Shown piece after piece: positions 36,675 through 45,942 of a stretch of DNA of 64,000 nucleotides. The notes beneath the pieces are model-generated. The model was not told the origin of the DNA. It saw nothing but the letters and a program-made list of their open reading frames with translations, and searched no databases. A program made the position numbers and the translations under genes. The stretch comes from an uncultured Alphaproteobacteria bacterium (lineage in GTDB: Bacteria; Pseudomonadota; Alphaproteobacteria; Bin95). The stretch spans positions 43,692 through 107,691 of the forward strand of contig CALLKY010000013.1 in the NCBI GenBank assembly GCA_938083135.1. Direction: 5' to 3'. Position 1 is the stretch's first letter. Every line of letters starts with the position of its first letter.

Positions 36675-37922
36675 ATGCCGCTACAGCCTGCCGCCGCCGC
36701 CAGCACTATTCGCGCCCTTTTCGATAGAACCCGCGCCCAAACCGAAGCGCTGACAGCCTCCCTAGAGATCGAGGATATGGTGGCGCAGTCCATGCCGGAT
36801 GCGAGCCCGGTTAAATGGCACCTGGCGCATACCACTTGGTTCTTCGAAGAATTCATCCTGAGACAGCATGACGACGCCTACCAATCGCCAGATGACCGGT
36901 TCGCCTATCTGTTCAATTCCTATTACGTGCAAGCTGGCCCCCGCTACGAACGCGCATCCCGCGGCCTGATTAGCCGCCCCACAGTGCGGGAAGTCATGGC
37001 GTATCGGGCGGGCGTTACCGATGCGATCCTGCGGATGGTGGACGCTGGCGCTGCACCGCTCGATCTTTTGGAGCTTGGCTGTCACCATGAAATGCAGCAC
37101 CAGGAATTGCTGCTGACGGACCTGCTCCACCTGCTGTCTCACAACCCACTATGGCCAGCCTACAAAGCGCCAAGCCCGAATGCACTGGCGAGCCCGGCAG
37201 GCCTGGAATGGATCAACTGTCCGGGCGGGATCCAGGAAATTGGCCATGACGGCAGCAATTTCGCGTTTGATTGCGAAACGCCAAGGCACCCAACATTGCT
37301 GCAGCCCTATAATCTTGCCAGTCGGGCTGTCACCAACGCCGAATGGGTCGCCTTCATCGAAGACGGTGGATACCAAACGCCGGCGATCTGGCTCTCCGAT
37401 GGCTGGGGCGCGGTAGAGCGCGACGGTTGGACGGCACCGCTCTATTGGCAAAGCCATGAAGGCGAATATCGCGCCTTTGGTCTGCGCGGCCTCCAACCCG
37501 TGGACCCAGACGCTCCCGTAGTTCACGTCAGCTATTATGAGGCCGATGCCTATGCGCGCTGGGCCGGGAAACGCCTGCCAACAGAAGCTGAATGGGAAGC
37601 CGCGGCACCCGATGAAGCCGACACTGGCAACTTCTTGGAATCTGGAATGCTTCGCCCACGCCCTGCTGCTGGATCAGGCCTGACACAGATGGCGGGCGAC
37701 GTGTGGGAATGGACCAGCAGTGCGTATGCAGCCTATCCCGGCTTCAAACCGCCAGCGGGTGCCATCGGCGAATATAATGGGAAGTTCATGGCCAATCAGT
37801 ATGTGTTGCGCGGCGGGTCCGCCGTAACGGCAGCCGCACAAATGCGCCGAACCTACCGGACCTTTTTCTACCCACACCAACGCTGGCAGATGCTAGGCCT
37901 GCGACTGGCTTCAGACGCGTGA
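36675..37922 (+). CDS. egtB: Ergothioneine biosynthesis sulfoxide synthase EgtB
   Basis: A 415-residue non-heme iron enzyme that joins hercynine to a thiol (gamma-Glu-Cys or Cys) using oxygen. It has an N-terminal DinB-like part with K-W-H-L-A-H (His49/His52) and H-E-M-Q-H-Q-E, giving the three-histidine iron site with His138 and His142. The C-terminal half is a formylglycine-generating-enzyme-like domain with R-L-P-T-E-A-E-W-E and D-V-W-E-W-T. GAGGA precedes the ATG at 36675; a longer TTG frame is less likely. Its end overlaps egtD by four bases. Confidence 0.92.
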   Translation: MPLQPAAAASTIRALFDRTRAQTEALTASLEIEDMVAQSMPDASPVKWHLAHTTWFFEEFILRQHDDAYQSPDDRFAYLFNSYYVQAGPRYERASRGLISRPTVREVMAYRAGVTDAILRMVDAGAAPLDLLELGCHHEMQHQELLLTDLLHLLSHNPLWPAYKAPSPNALASPAGLEWINCPGGIQEIGHDGSNFAFDCETPRHPTLLQPYNLASRAVTNAEWVAFIEDGGYQTPAIWLSDGWGAVERDGWTAPLYWQSHEGEYRAFGLRGLQPVDPDAPVVHVSYYEADAYARWAGKRLPTEAEWEAAAPDEADTGNFLESGMLRPRPAAGSGLTQMAGDVWEWTSSAYAAYPGFKPPAGAIGEYNGKFMANQYVLRGGSAVTAAAQMRRTYRTFFYPHQRWQMLGLRLASDA

Positions 37923-38848
37923 GCAATTCAGCATTTTTGCAGTCCCTGATCACCGGTCTCAAGGCGCCTCAAAAGCGGCTTGAGCCTAAATTCTTCTATG
38001 ATGATGCTGGCTCAGCACTGTTCGATGAGATCACAGAGCTTGAGGCCTATTATCCGACCCGAACGGAAATCGGTATTCTGCAAGCAGCAGCGCCCGAAAT
38101 TGCCACCGCTATCGGCCCTGGAGCCGTCTTGCTGGAGCCAGGGGCGGGTTCTGTCGCTAAGGTCAGCTTGCTGCTGGATGCGCTTGAAGCACCAGCGGCC
38201 TTTGCACCGGGTGATATCTCTATCGATCACCTGACGGAAGCGGCGACAGCACTGCAAGGCCGATATCCGAACCTGCCCATCCGGCCGTTCGCGCTTGATT
38301 TCGATCACCCGTTTGATCTTCCAGCAGACATCGCAGCACTGGGGCCTGTCACTGTGTTCTTTCCTGGCTCCACCATCGGAAACTTTGAACCGGCGCGAGC
38401 AATTGGCCTGCTCCAACGCTTTGCTGGGATCGCGAACGCACAGCATTTGCTGATTGGCGTGGATATGAAGAAGGATCATGGCCGGCTCGTGCACGCCTAC
38501 GATGATCCAGAAGGTGTGACCGCGCGCTTCAATTTGAACCTTCTCGTCCGCGCCAACCGTGAACTTGGGGCTGACTTTGATCTTTCAGCCTTCGAACATC
38601 TAGCCCGTTTTAACGCCCATGACGGGCGGATTGAGATGCACCTGAAGTCTCTTAAGGATCAGACTGTATCCATCACTGGAGAGCGCTTCACCTTCGCTGC
38701 GGGCGAGACCATTCATACTGAGAATTCCTACAAATACGCCGTGCCGGAATTCCAGGCGCTAGCGGCTGAAGCTGGATGGAACGGGCACCACGTTTGGACG
38801 GACCTAGAGGACCTTTTCAGCGTCCAGCTTTTCCACAAGGCCAAATAA
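37919..38848 (+). CDS. egtD: L-histidine N-alpha-methyltransferase EgtD
   Basis: A 309-residue SAM-dependent enzyme that trimethylates histidine to hercynine, the first step to ergothioneine. It shows the family pattern P-K-F-F-Y-D-D-A-G-S near the start, L-E-P-G-A-G-S for the SAM site, and F-F-P-G-S-T-I-G-N-F. The GTG start lies inside the end of egtB (GTGA), so translation is coupled. No EgtE-like lyase or EgtA is in the window; the C-S lyase step must be done by another gene. Confidence 0.93.
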   Translation: MSNSAFLQSLITGLKAPQKRLEPKFFYDDAGSALFDEITELEAYYPTRTEIGILQAAAPEIATAIGPGAVLLEPGAGSVAKVSLLLDALEAPAAFAPGDISIDHLTEAATALQGRYPNLPIRPFALDFDHPFDLPADIAALGPVTVFFPGSTIGNFEPARAIGLLQRFAGIANAQHLLIGVDMKKDHGRLVHAYDDPEGVTARFNLNLLVRANRELGADFDLSAFEHLARFNAHDGRIEMHLKSLKDQTVSITGERFTFAAGETIHTENSYKYAVPEFQALAAEAGWNGHHVWTDLEDLFSVQLFHKAK

Positions 38849-38903
38849 CGGCGCTTCCGCTATCCTCCGGCAAGCCTGATTCGCAGTCGCCGGACCCATT
38901 GCC

Positions 38904-41900
38904 ATGCCGCATGCTGACTTTGTTCACCTTCGTGTCCGATCCGCTTATTCCCTGCTGGATGGTGCGTTGCATGCGCCCACCATTGTTGACCTCGCGACCC
39001 AGCACGCCATGCCAGCGCTGGCGATCACGGATAAGCGGAATGTCTTTGGGGCGCTTGAATTTGCAATGAAAGCCAGCGGCGCTGGGGTGCAGCCCGTCAC
39101 AGGCGCAATCTTGCCAATCTCCCGCGACGAAAGCGAACTCGACGCTCAGAACCGCCGCCCGCCTGCCGATGACTTAGTGGTGCTGGCGCAAAACGATGTA
39201 GGCTACACAAACCTGATGCGCCTTCTGTCCCAGGCCTATCTGGATAGTGCAGCAGAACACGACCCAGAACTGACCTTGGACATGCTGGAAGGTGCCACAG
39301 AGGGCCTGATCGCGCTCACAGGCGGGCCAGAAGGTGCAGTCGATCGCATGTTGGCAGAAGGCCAGACTGATCGCGCTGAACGGCGCCTGCATACCCTGAA
39401 CGCTCTATTTCCAGGCCGCCTTTATGTTGAGTTGCAGCGCTATGGCCGGGCCGAAGAAGCGATCACTGAGCCGCAATTGATAGAGTTTGCCTATGCGCTT
39501 GACCTACCACTCGTCGCCACCAATGACGTGCGCTTCGCGGACGCAAGCATGCACGAGGCCCATGATGCGCTGCTCGCAATTGCGGATGGCAGGCGCATTG
39601 AGGATACCGACCGTCGCCGCTCAACGCCGGACTACCGCTTCAAATCCCCAGCCGAAATGGCGGCCTTGTTCGAGGACTTACCAGAAGCCCTCGCCAACAC
39701 GCTTGTTATCGCAGAACGCTGCGCCATTGCCCCCACACCGCGCGACCCGATCCTACCGCCGTTTGAATCTGAAAACGGCCTAGCCGAGCCAGAGGCACTG
39801 AAAGCGCAGGCGCAAGAAGGCCTAGAAGTGCGACTGCAGGATATGGGTTGGAGCGCAGCAGACTTCGACGAGAAGGCAAAAGTCTACCGTGACCGCCTGC
39901 AATATGAGCTTGGCGTTATCAACGACATGGGCTTCCCGGGCTACTTCCTGATCGTTGCGGAATTCATTCAGTGGACGAAGGGTCGTGGCATTCCGGTTGG
40001 CCCAGGCCGTGGTTCTGGCGCGGGTTCAGTCGTCGCCTGGGCGCTGACTATTACGGACCTGGACCCTCTCCGCTTTGGCCTGCTGTTTGAGCGTTTCTTG
40101 AACCCGGAACGCGTGTCCATGCCGGACTTCGACATCGATTTCTGCCAGGACCGACGGGATGAGGTGATCACCCACGTCCAAGAACGCTATGGCCGGGACA
40201 AGGTCGCGCAGATCATCACCTTCGGTAAATTGCAGGCCCGCGCCGTACTCAGAGACACAGGCCGCGTGCTTGGCATGCCTTACGGCCAGGTCGATCGCAT
40301 CTGCAAAATGGTGCCGAACAACCCTGCCAATCCAACGACCTTGGGCGAAGCCATTGCCGGTGAACCTGCTTTGCGTGAAATGCGGGATACCGATGAACAG
40401 GTCGGCGCCCTCCTGCGCATCGCGTTGAAGCTTGAAGGGCTGTATCGCAATACCTCCACCCATGCCGCCGGCGTCGTGATTGGCGACCGACCGCTGGAGG
40501 AGCTTGTCGCCCTCTATCGGGACCCGCGCTCCGATATGCCCGTCACCCAGTTCAATATGAAATGGGTTGAAACGGCGGGCCTCGTGAAGTTCGACTTTCT
40601 TGGCCTGAAGACGCTGACAGTGCTGACGGACGCCGTGAAGCTCATCAAGCGACGCGGCATTGATATCGACATTGACCACTTGCCGTTCGATGACAAGAAA
40701 AGCTTCGATCTGCTGGCGAGCGGCCATACAGCAGGCGTGTTCCAGCTTGAAGGCTCCGGCATGCGGGACATGCTGAAGCGGCTGAAGCCGAACCGGTTCG
40801 AAGATATTATCGCCGTTGTGGCGCTCTACCGCCCTGGACCTATGGACAACATTCCAAGCTATATCGCGCGGAAGCACGGTACGGAAACTGTGACATACCC
40901 CCATGAAACACTGGCCCCGATCCTGGAAGAGACCTACGGCATCATCATCTACCAGGAACAGGTAATGCAGATCGCGCAAGTGCTGGCGGGCTACAGCCTT
41001 GGCGGTGCTGATTTGCTGAGGCGGGCCATGGGCAAGAAGATCAAATCGGAGATGGCAGCACAGCGCGAAATATTCGTGAAAGGGTCCGTAAAGAACGGCG
41101 TGGATGAAAAGCTTGCCAGCGAAATCTTTGATCTGGTTGATAAGTTCGCGGGCTATGGCTTCAACAAAAGCCACGCCGCAGCCTATGCCCTCGTCTCCTA
41201 CCAAACAGCCTATTTGAAAGCGAATTATCCGGTCGAGTTCATGGCGGCATCCATGACTCACGACATGCAAAACACGGACAAGCTTGGCCTTTTCCGCCGC
41301 GAGTTAGATCGCCTGAAAGCGCCGCTGCTACCGCCTGACGTCAACCGATCCGAAGTGATTTTTGATGTTGAGGATACGGGCAAAGACGGCCTTGGTGTCC
41401 GCTACGCATTGAGCGCGATCCGCAATGTCGGCAAGCCTGCAGCGGCAGCCATCGTTGCCGCCCGCCAGGACGGGCCGTTTAAGGATTTAGCTGATTTCGC
41501 GGATCGGTTAGATGCAAGCCGCACCAACAAACGCGCCATTGAAACTCTGGCCCGCGCCGGTGCCTTCGACAGCGTTGATCCAGACCGCGCGCGGGTGTTC
41601 AAAGGCGCGGAAGTTATAGTCCGCACCGCCCAAGCGGCAGCTGAGGAGCGGACCAGCAACCAAACCAATCTGTTCGGCGACGCGACGACTGCACCCGTAT
41701 TGCGCCTACCAGAAACCGGCCAATGGACTGAGGCGGAAGCGCTTGGTTACGAACTCGACGCCATCGGCATGTACCTCTCCGCCCATCCGCTAGACGCGTT
41801 CGCACCGGCATTAAAGCGGCTCGGCGTGACCACAATTGCAGACCTCATGCGTCGTGGGCCACCGGGTGGTGTGCGGAGCAATGATCGCCAGCAAGGCTAT

Positions 41901-42398
41901 CAACGCCAAGCTGAAGCAAATTGCCGGATCGCAGCGACCCAGCTTGGCCGCCAGGAACGCACATCGGCCAAGGGCTCACGCTATGCCTTCGTGCAATTGT
42001 CCGACGCGACAGGCGTGATCGAAGCGACTGCGTTCTCCGAAGTGCTGGCCGTCACCCGGGACTTGCTGGATTCCGGCAAGCCGCTGCTGCTCGGCGTTGA
42101 AGCCAAAATGGGCGATGGCGGACTTCGCGTTTCCATTGTCTCCGCTAAGGACCTCGAAGAAGCCGCTGCCGATATGGGCCGCGAACTGATGGTCTATGTG
42201 GAGGACGCCGTAGCCCTGCCGCATATCTCAACATTGCTAGAACAAGAACCGGCGGGCCGCGCCCAAGTCACCCTGGTGCTGGAGATTGATCCAGCCCGCG
42301 AAATTACACTGGCCCTCAAAAAGCGTATCCAATTGTCGCCTGCGACTGCCCAAGCGATTAAATCCTTACCGGGTGTGGCGATGGCCGAGGCGCTTTGA
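38904..42398 (+). CDS. dnaE: DNA polymerase III subunit alpha
   Basis: A 1164-residue replicative polymerase. The N-terminal PHP domain begins F-V-H-L-R-V-R-S-A-Y-S-L-L-D-G, with some metal-site residues changed, as in other DnaE proteins with inactive PHP domains. The polymerase aspartates lie in M-P-D-F-D-I-D-F and K-F-D-F-L-G-L. Helix-hairpin-helix and C-terminal OB regions follow (R-T-S-A-K-G-S-R-Y-A-F-V-Q-L-S-D). No imuA or imuB is nearby and the length fits DnaE1, so this is the main replicase. Confidence 0.96.
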   Translation: MPHADFVHLRVRSAYSLLDGALHAPTIVDLATQHAMPALAITDKRNVFGALEFAMKASGAGVQPVTGAILPISRDESELDAQNRRPPADDLVVLAQNDVGYTNLMRLLSQAYLDSAAEHDPELTLDMLEGATEGLIALTGGPEGAVDRMLAEGQTDRAERRLHTLNALFPGRLYVELQRYGRAEEAITEPQLIEFAYALDLPLVATNDVRFADASMHEAHDALLAIADGRRIEDTDRRRSTPDYRFKSPAEMAALFEDLPEALANTLVIAERCAIAPTPRDPILPPFESENGLAEPEALKAQAQEGLEVRLQDMGWSAADFDEKAKVYRDRLQYELGVINDMGFPGYFLIVAEFIQWTKGRGIPVGPGRGSGAGSVVAWALTITDLDPLRFGLLFERFLNPERVSMPDFDIDFCQDRRDEVITHVQERYGRDKVAQIITFGKLQARAVLRDTGRVLGMPYGQVDRICKMVPNNPANPTTLGEAIAGEPALREMRDTDEQVGALLRIALKLEGLYRNTSTHAAGVVIGDRPLEELVALYRDPRSDMPVTQFNMKWVETAGLVKFDFLGLKTLTVLTDAVKLIKRRGIDIDIDHLPFDDKKSFDLLASGHTAGVFQLEGSGMRDMLKRLKPNRFEDIIAVVALYRPGPMDNIPSYIARKHGTETVTYPHETLAPILEETYGIIIYQEQVMQIAQVLAGYSLGGADLLRRAMGKKIKSEMAAQREIFVKGSVKNGVDEKLASEIFDLVDKFAGYGFNKSHAAAYALVSYQTAYLKANYPVEFMAASMTHDMQNTDKLGLFRRELDRLKAPLLPPDVNRSEVIFDVEDTGKDGLGVRYALSAIRNVGKPAAAAIVAARQDGPFKDLADFADRLDASRTNKRAIETLARAGAFDSVDPDRARVFKGAEVIVRTAQAAAEERTSNQTNLFGDATTAPVLRLPETGQWTEAEALGYELDAIGMYLSAHPLDAFAPALKRLGVTTIADLMRRGPPGGVRSNDRQQGYQRQAEANCRIAATQLGRQERTSAKGSRYAFVQLSDATGVIEATAFSEVLAVTRDLLDSGKPLLLGVEAKMGDGGLRVSIVSAKDLEEAAADMGRELMVYVEDAVALPHISTLLEQEPAGRAQVTLVLEIDPAREITLALKKRIQLSPATAQAIKSLPGVAMAEAL

Positions 42399-42444
42399 GG
42401 TTTTTGCGGTCTTGCAGGGTATTGATTCTATTGAAAACCGTTGG

Positions 42445-42459
42445 TTAACAAGGTTTTAA
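42445..42459 (+). promoter_or_regulatory. CtrA-type binding box TTAA-N7-TTAA upstream of rcdA
   Basis: TTAA (42445-42448), seven bases, TTAA (42456-42459): an exact match to the CtrA consensus of alphaproteobacteria. It lies 124 bases before the chosen start of the RcdA gene, in the 145-base gap after dnaE. In Caulobacter, rcdA is in the CtrA regulon and RcdA helps degrade CtrA, so the site makes biological sense. Confidence 0.6.
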
Positions 42460-42582
42460 TCCTTTTTCTCCGTCGCGCATTGAGACACCGGCTGTTAGGC
42501 TTCTTACCGAAAAGTAAAGAAACTCACCTCGATTTACGCTAGTATGGCGTATCGAATGGCATCGCAGGAGGCGGTACGCGCC

Positions 42583-43002
42583 ATGGCTGACGCAATTATT
42601 TTTGGACCGCAACGGTTCATTGATCGCACGTTTGACGACGCACTGAGCCTGCTAGAAGAAGTGCGCTCATACATCCTCTATGAGGAGCGGTCTGACCGTA
42701 TGGACCTTCCCCCTGCCGCCCGCGTGCGTCAGAGCCTTGAAGCAACCCGGATGACCGCACGCCTAACGAACGTTATGGCTTGGCTACTTCTACAAAAAGC
42801 CGCCGCGGCTGGCGAAATCGAAGAACAAGAGCCCCTAAAGCCTGAAAACCGCTTAGGCGGCCGGGAAGCCTGCATGGATGATGCAGGTGTGGAAGATCCT
42901 GATCTACCAGATCGCATGCGTGAGCTCCTTGATCGCAGTCATCGTATGTACGTTCGGGTCGCCCGATTAGATGACATGATGCAGGGTGAAAAAGTGGCGT
43001 AA
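42583..43002 (+). CDS. rcdA: DUF1465 family protein, RcdA (regulator of CtrA degradation)
   Basis: A 139-residue, mostly helical protein of the family named for Caulobacter RcdA, an adaptor that delivers CtrA and other clients to ClpXP. F-I-D-R-T-F-D-D-A-L-S-L-L-E-E and the long helix with R-M-T-A-R-L-T-N-V-M-A-W-L-L match the family. The acidic middle is a likely loop. An earlier in-frame ATG at 42544 adds 13 residues but has no ribosome site; AGGAGG precedes the ATG at 42583, at an 11-base spacing. A CtrA box lies upstream. Confidence 0.85.
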   Translation: MADAIIFGPQRFIDRTFDDALSLLEEVRSYILYEERSDRMDLPPAARVRQSLEATRMTARLTNVMAWLLLQKAAAAGEIEEQEPLKPENRLGGREACMDDAGVEDPDLPDRMRELLDRSHRMYVRVARLDDMMQGEKVA

Positions 43003-43081
43003 TACTGGCGTTGCATCCGCTGGCGAAGCGGCGATACTGATCGGCGAACCATAAAATTTCGCCAACCAGGATCGCTACACA

Positions 43082-43897
43082 ATGACGATGCTCGACCTTG
43101 GACCAGAGGATTCGCTGTACTACGAGTGGACGCCGCCGAGCACAGCGGGCGCGCCAAGTTTCGTTTTCATCAACCCGATTACAGGCGACACCAGCCTTTG
43201 GAACGCGGCGGTTATTCCAGCCGTAAAATCCGCTGGGTTCGGTGTACTCGCTTATGATTTTCGCGGACAAACTGGCAGCCGCTTCAAGCCTGGCAGAACG
43301 CTGGACGCAGACCTGATCGTTGATGATCTAAAGGCGCTTGTCCGCCACGTAGCGCCAGAGAAGCCTATCCTGGTTGGGCTCTCCATCGGCGGTCTCTACG
43401 CCGCTCGTGCGGTATTGGATGGTCTCGATACAACTGGCCTTGTGCTGATCAACACGCTCCGCCGCATCACGCCGCGCATTCAGTGGATGAATGACGCATC
43501 GCTTCGCGTGATGCAGGTTGGCGGGCCGAACCTGATGAAAGATCTCTACTTTCATCTCCTTGTCGGCGAACCGTTCCAGGCAGCTAACCGCGCTGCATTC
43601 TTGGCAGACGATCCCGACTACATCCCGCTTGATCCCAAATCCGGTGCCGCCAACCTTGTGACCCATATGGGGGCGACAAGTTGGGATGTGGACTGGTCAA
43701 AACTGGAACTGCCCGTGCTGTCCATAACAGGGCTGCAGGACCGGGTATTCTACGACGCAGATATCGTGAACGAACTTTATGCCACCTTACCAGACGCCCG
43801 CCGCGTCGACCTGGCAGACGCTGGCCACATGGTTCCAGCCGAAACACCAGACGCTCTGGTCACCGCCCTTAAGACATTCGCAGCGGAGATCGCCTAA
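43082..43897 (+). CDS. Alpha/beta fold hydrolase
   Basis: A 271-residue hydrolase. The nucleophile is Ser101 in G-L-S-I-G-G; the acid is probably Asp in Q-D-R-V-F-Y and the base His in D-A-G-H-M-V-P. The lid region after residue 120 is short and helical. Relatives include 3-oxoadipate enol-lactonases and many esterases, so the substrate is open. The last base is shared with the start of the EamA transporter gene, giving tight coupling. Confidence 0.85.
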   Translation: MTMLDLGPEDSLYYEWTPPSTAGAPSFVFINPITGDTSLWNAAVIPAVKSAGFGVLAYDFRGQTGSRFKPGRTLDADLIVDDLKALVRHVAPEKPILVGLSIGGLYAARAVLDGLDTTGLVLINTLRRITPRIQWMNDASLRVMQVGGPNLMKDLYFHLLVGEPFQAANRAAFLADDPDYIPLDPKSGAANLVTHMGATSWDVDWSKLELPVLSITGLQDRVFYDADIVNELYATLPDARRVDLADAGHMVPAETPDALVTALKTFAAEIA

Positions 43898-44835
43898 TGC
43901 GCGGTTGGGTCGCGTATCTTGCGTGCTTCATCGGCGTATGCGGCCATGCCTCCAGCGAGTTCGTGGCGAAGCTTGCAGCGACGCCCGGACCGGAATTCAG
44001 CGTGTGGCGCTTTATGATCGGCGGGATTGGCCTGTTGATAGCAACACAATTCTGGCCAGGCGCGCGGGACCTGATAACGCCCATCCGCCAGGACTGGCGC
44101 CGGGTTCTGCCGCTGGCATTTTTTGGTATGTCGGTCGCCCAATTGTTTTTCCACTGGGCGCTCGACTACGCCAGCATCGTCCAAGTCGCGACTATGGTGA
44201 CGGCTATGCCAATGGTCGTGGTCGGTGTTGATTGGCTTGTTAATCGCACGCCCATTTCTGCGCCAAAGTTGATCAGCGGATTCGGTGCGTTTATCGGCGT
44301 ATTGCTGCTGCTGACAGATGGGTACCTGGAAGCATTCGACATTACTGGCGACGCCTTTGTCGGTACCGTGATGGCCTTTGGCTGTGCGATAACTGGTGCC
44401 TTCTATCTGGTGCTGGTGCGCCCTGTTGTAGTCGCCCATGGCGCTGTTCGTATGACAGCCTATACCTTCGTGCTGGGCTTCTTTGTGCTCTACCTTATCG
44501 TTGGTCTTGCCTGGGGGCTTTGGGTTGATCCGCTAACGCTGTTCGATAAGCGCCCGGAACAGATTGCTGGCATCTTCACCATTGGCATCTGGAACACGAC
44601 CATCGCCATGATCCTATGGCTCGCGGGGCTTTCCTTTGCGCCAGATTTGGTGCGGGCGAACTACATGTTCTTCCTGAAACCAGTGATCGCGGCCTTCCTG
44701 GCGATCGTCATTATTGGGGACAGCCTGTCGCTTATGCAGGGCATGGCGATCTTCGCCATTCTGTTTTGTGTCGGCATGGAATATGTTTGGACCGACCGCG
44801 CCGCTAAGGCAGCCGCCCGCCGCGCCAAAGCTTAG
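43897..44835 (+). CDS. DMT superfamily (EamA) transporter
   Basis: A 312-residue membrane protein with about ten hydrophobic segments in two EamA-type halves, the first starting at H-A-S-S-E-F-V-A-K. The second half ends with F-F-L-K-P-V-I-A-A-F-L-A, the conserved E/K-P-V motif of drug/metabolite transporters. It starts on the last base of the hydrolase gene and is followed 12 bases later by an Ldh-type dehydrogenase. Substrate and direction of transport are not predictable. Confidence 0.85.
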   Translation: MRGWVAYLACFIGVCGHASSEFVAKLAATPGPEFSVWRFMIGGIGLLIATQFWPGARDLITPIRQDWRRVLPLAFFGMSVAQLFFHWALDYASIVQVATMVTAMPMVVVGVDWLVNRTPISAPKLISGFGAFIGVLLLLTDGYLEAFDITGDAFVGTVMAFGCAITGAFYLVLVRPVVVAHGAVRMTAYTFVLGFFVLYLIVGLAWGLWVDPLTLFDKRPEQIAGIFTIGIWNTTIAMILWLAGLSFAPDLVRANYMFFLKPVIAAFLAIVIIGDSLSLMQGMAIFAILFCVGMEYVWTDRAAKAAARRAKA

Positions 44836-44847
44836 GACGACCGCCTG

Positions 44848-45930
44848 ATGCGCACATACCCCGCAGAAACCCTCCGCCGCCAGATTGAGGCCGTGCTTGC
44901 CGCATGGGGCCTCGCTGCGGAACGAAGCAATCTGATCTCCGGCCTGATGGTCGAGGCAGACCTTCGCGGCATCGACAGCCATGGCATCGGCATGCTGCCC
45001 CACTACGAAACGCGTCGTCAGAACGGAATGATCTTTCCTGCGGCTGAGCCCGTTGTGGAAACTGATTCGCCGGCGTTCTGCGTGATCGACGCTGGCCATA
45101 GCTTGGGCCACGCCCCAGGTGCCCTGGCGATGGGAATGGCGATTGAGAAAGCCCGCGTGATGGGCGTCGGCATGGGGCTTGTGAAGCGCTCCAACCACTA
45201 CGGTGCGGCTGGCGTATACGCGACCATGGCGGCGGACGCTGGCATGATTGGCATGAGCATGACGGGCACGTCCCAGCGCTCCATCGTGCCGACCTTTGCG
45301 AAGGAACCGATGTATTCCACCAACCCCATCGCCTTCGCTGTGCCAGGGCCAAATGGCCAGCACCCGATTGTGCTGGATATGGCGACATCGACTGTTGCTG
45401 TTGGCAAGCTGGATATTGCCCGCCGCACCGGCAAGCCCCTGCCCGAAGGCTGGGCGCTGACACCTGAAGGCCAGCCCGAAACGGACGCCCAAACGGCCTT
45501 CGACGCCCGCCCCCGCCGCATGACGCCCTTGGGCGGCGATCGTGAGCGCGGCAGTCACAAAGGCTACGGCCTTGCTGTGATGGTGGATATTCTCTCCAGC
45601 GTGCTCACAGGCTCCTGGTTCGGTGCCCATGATCTCAAGACCGGAAAAACCGGCAAGCACCATATGATTGGCAGCTTCTTCCTGGCGCTTGACCCAGACA
45701 TGTTCCGGGACAGCCGCGAAGATTTTGACGCCGATATGGCCGCACTCGTCGATTTCCTGAAGTCCACGCCGCCGCTTGATCCGGACCAACCTGTGATGGT
45801 CGCAGGCGAGCCAGAACGCATCGCCAAGGCGGAGCGCGAAAAAACCGGCATTCCCGTTAGCGATAAATTGTTTGAAGAACTCCGGTCTGCCGCTGAATCC
45901 AGCGGCGCCGCATTCCTGCTTGGCAATTAG
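44848..45930 (+). CDS. Ldh family (malate/L-lactate/ureidoglycolate-type) oxidoreductase
   Basis: A 360-residue NAD(P)-dependent dehydrogenase of the MDH2/Ldh fold, not the classic Rossmann type. The R-G-I-D-S-H-G-I motif near residue 33, R-S-N-H-Y-G-A-A-G and the segment with S-T-N-P-I-A-F-A are characteristic. It likely reduces or oxidises a 2-hydroxy/2-oxo acid. It lies between the EamA transporter and an MBL-fold hydrolase on one transcript; the group may handle a common small organic acid, but that is inference. Confidence 0.87.
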   Translation: MRTYPAETLRRQIEAVLAAWGLAAERSNLISGLMVEADLRGIDSHGIGMLPHYETRRQNGMIFPAAEPVVETDSPAFCVIDAGHSLGHAPGALAMGMAIEKARVMGVGMGLVKRSNHYGAAGVYATMAADAGMIGMSMTGTSQRSIVPTFAKEPMYSTNPIAFAVPGPNGQHPIVLDMATSTVAVGKLDIARRTGKPLPEGWALTPEGQPETDAQTAFDARPRRMTPLGGDRERGSHKGYGLAVMVDILSSVLTGSWFGAHDLKTGKTGKHHMIGSFFLALDPDMFRDSREDFDADMAALVDFLKSTPPLDPDQPVMVAGEPERIAKAEREKTGIPVSDKLFEELRSAAESSGAAFLLGN

Positions 45931-45942
45931 GAGCCCTGTCCC

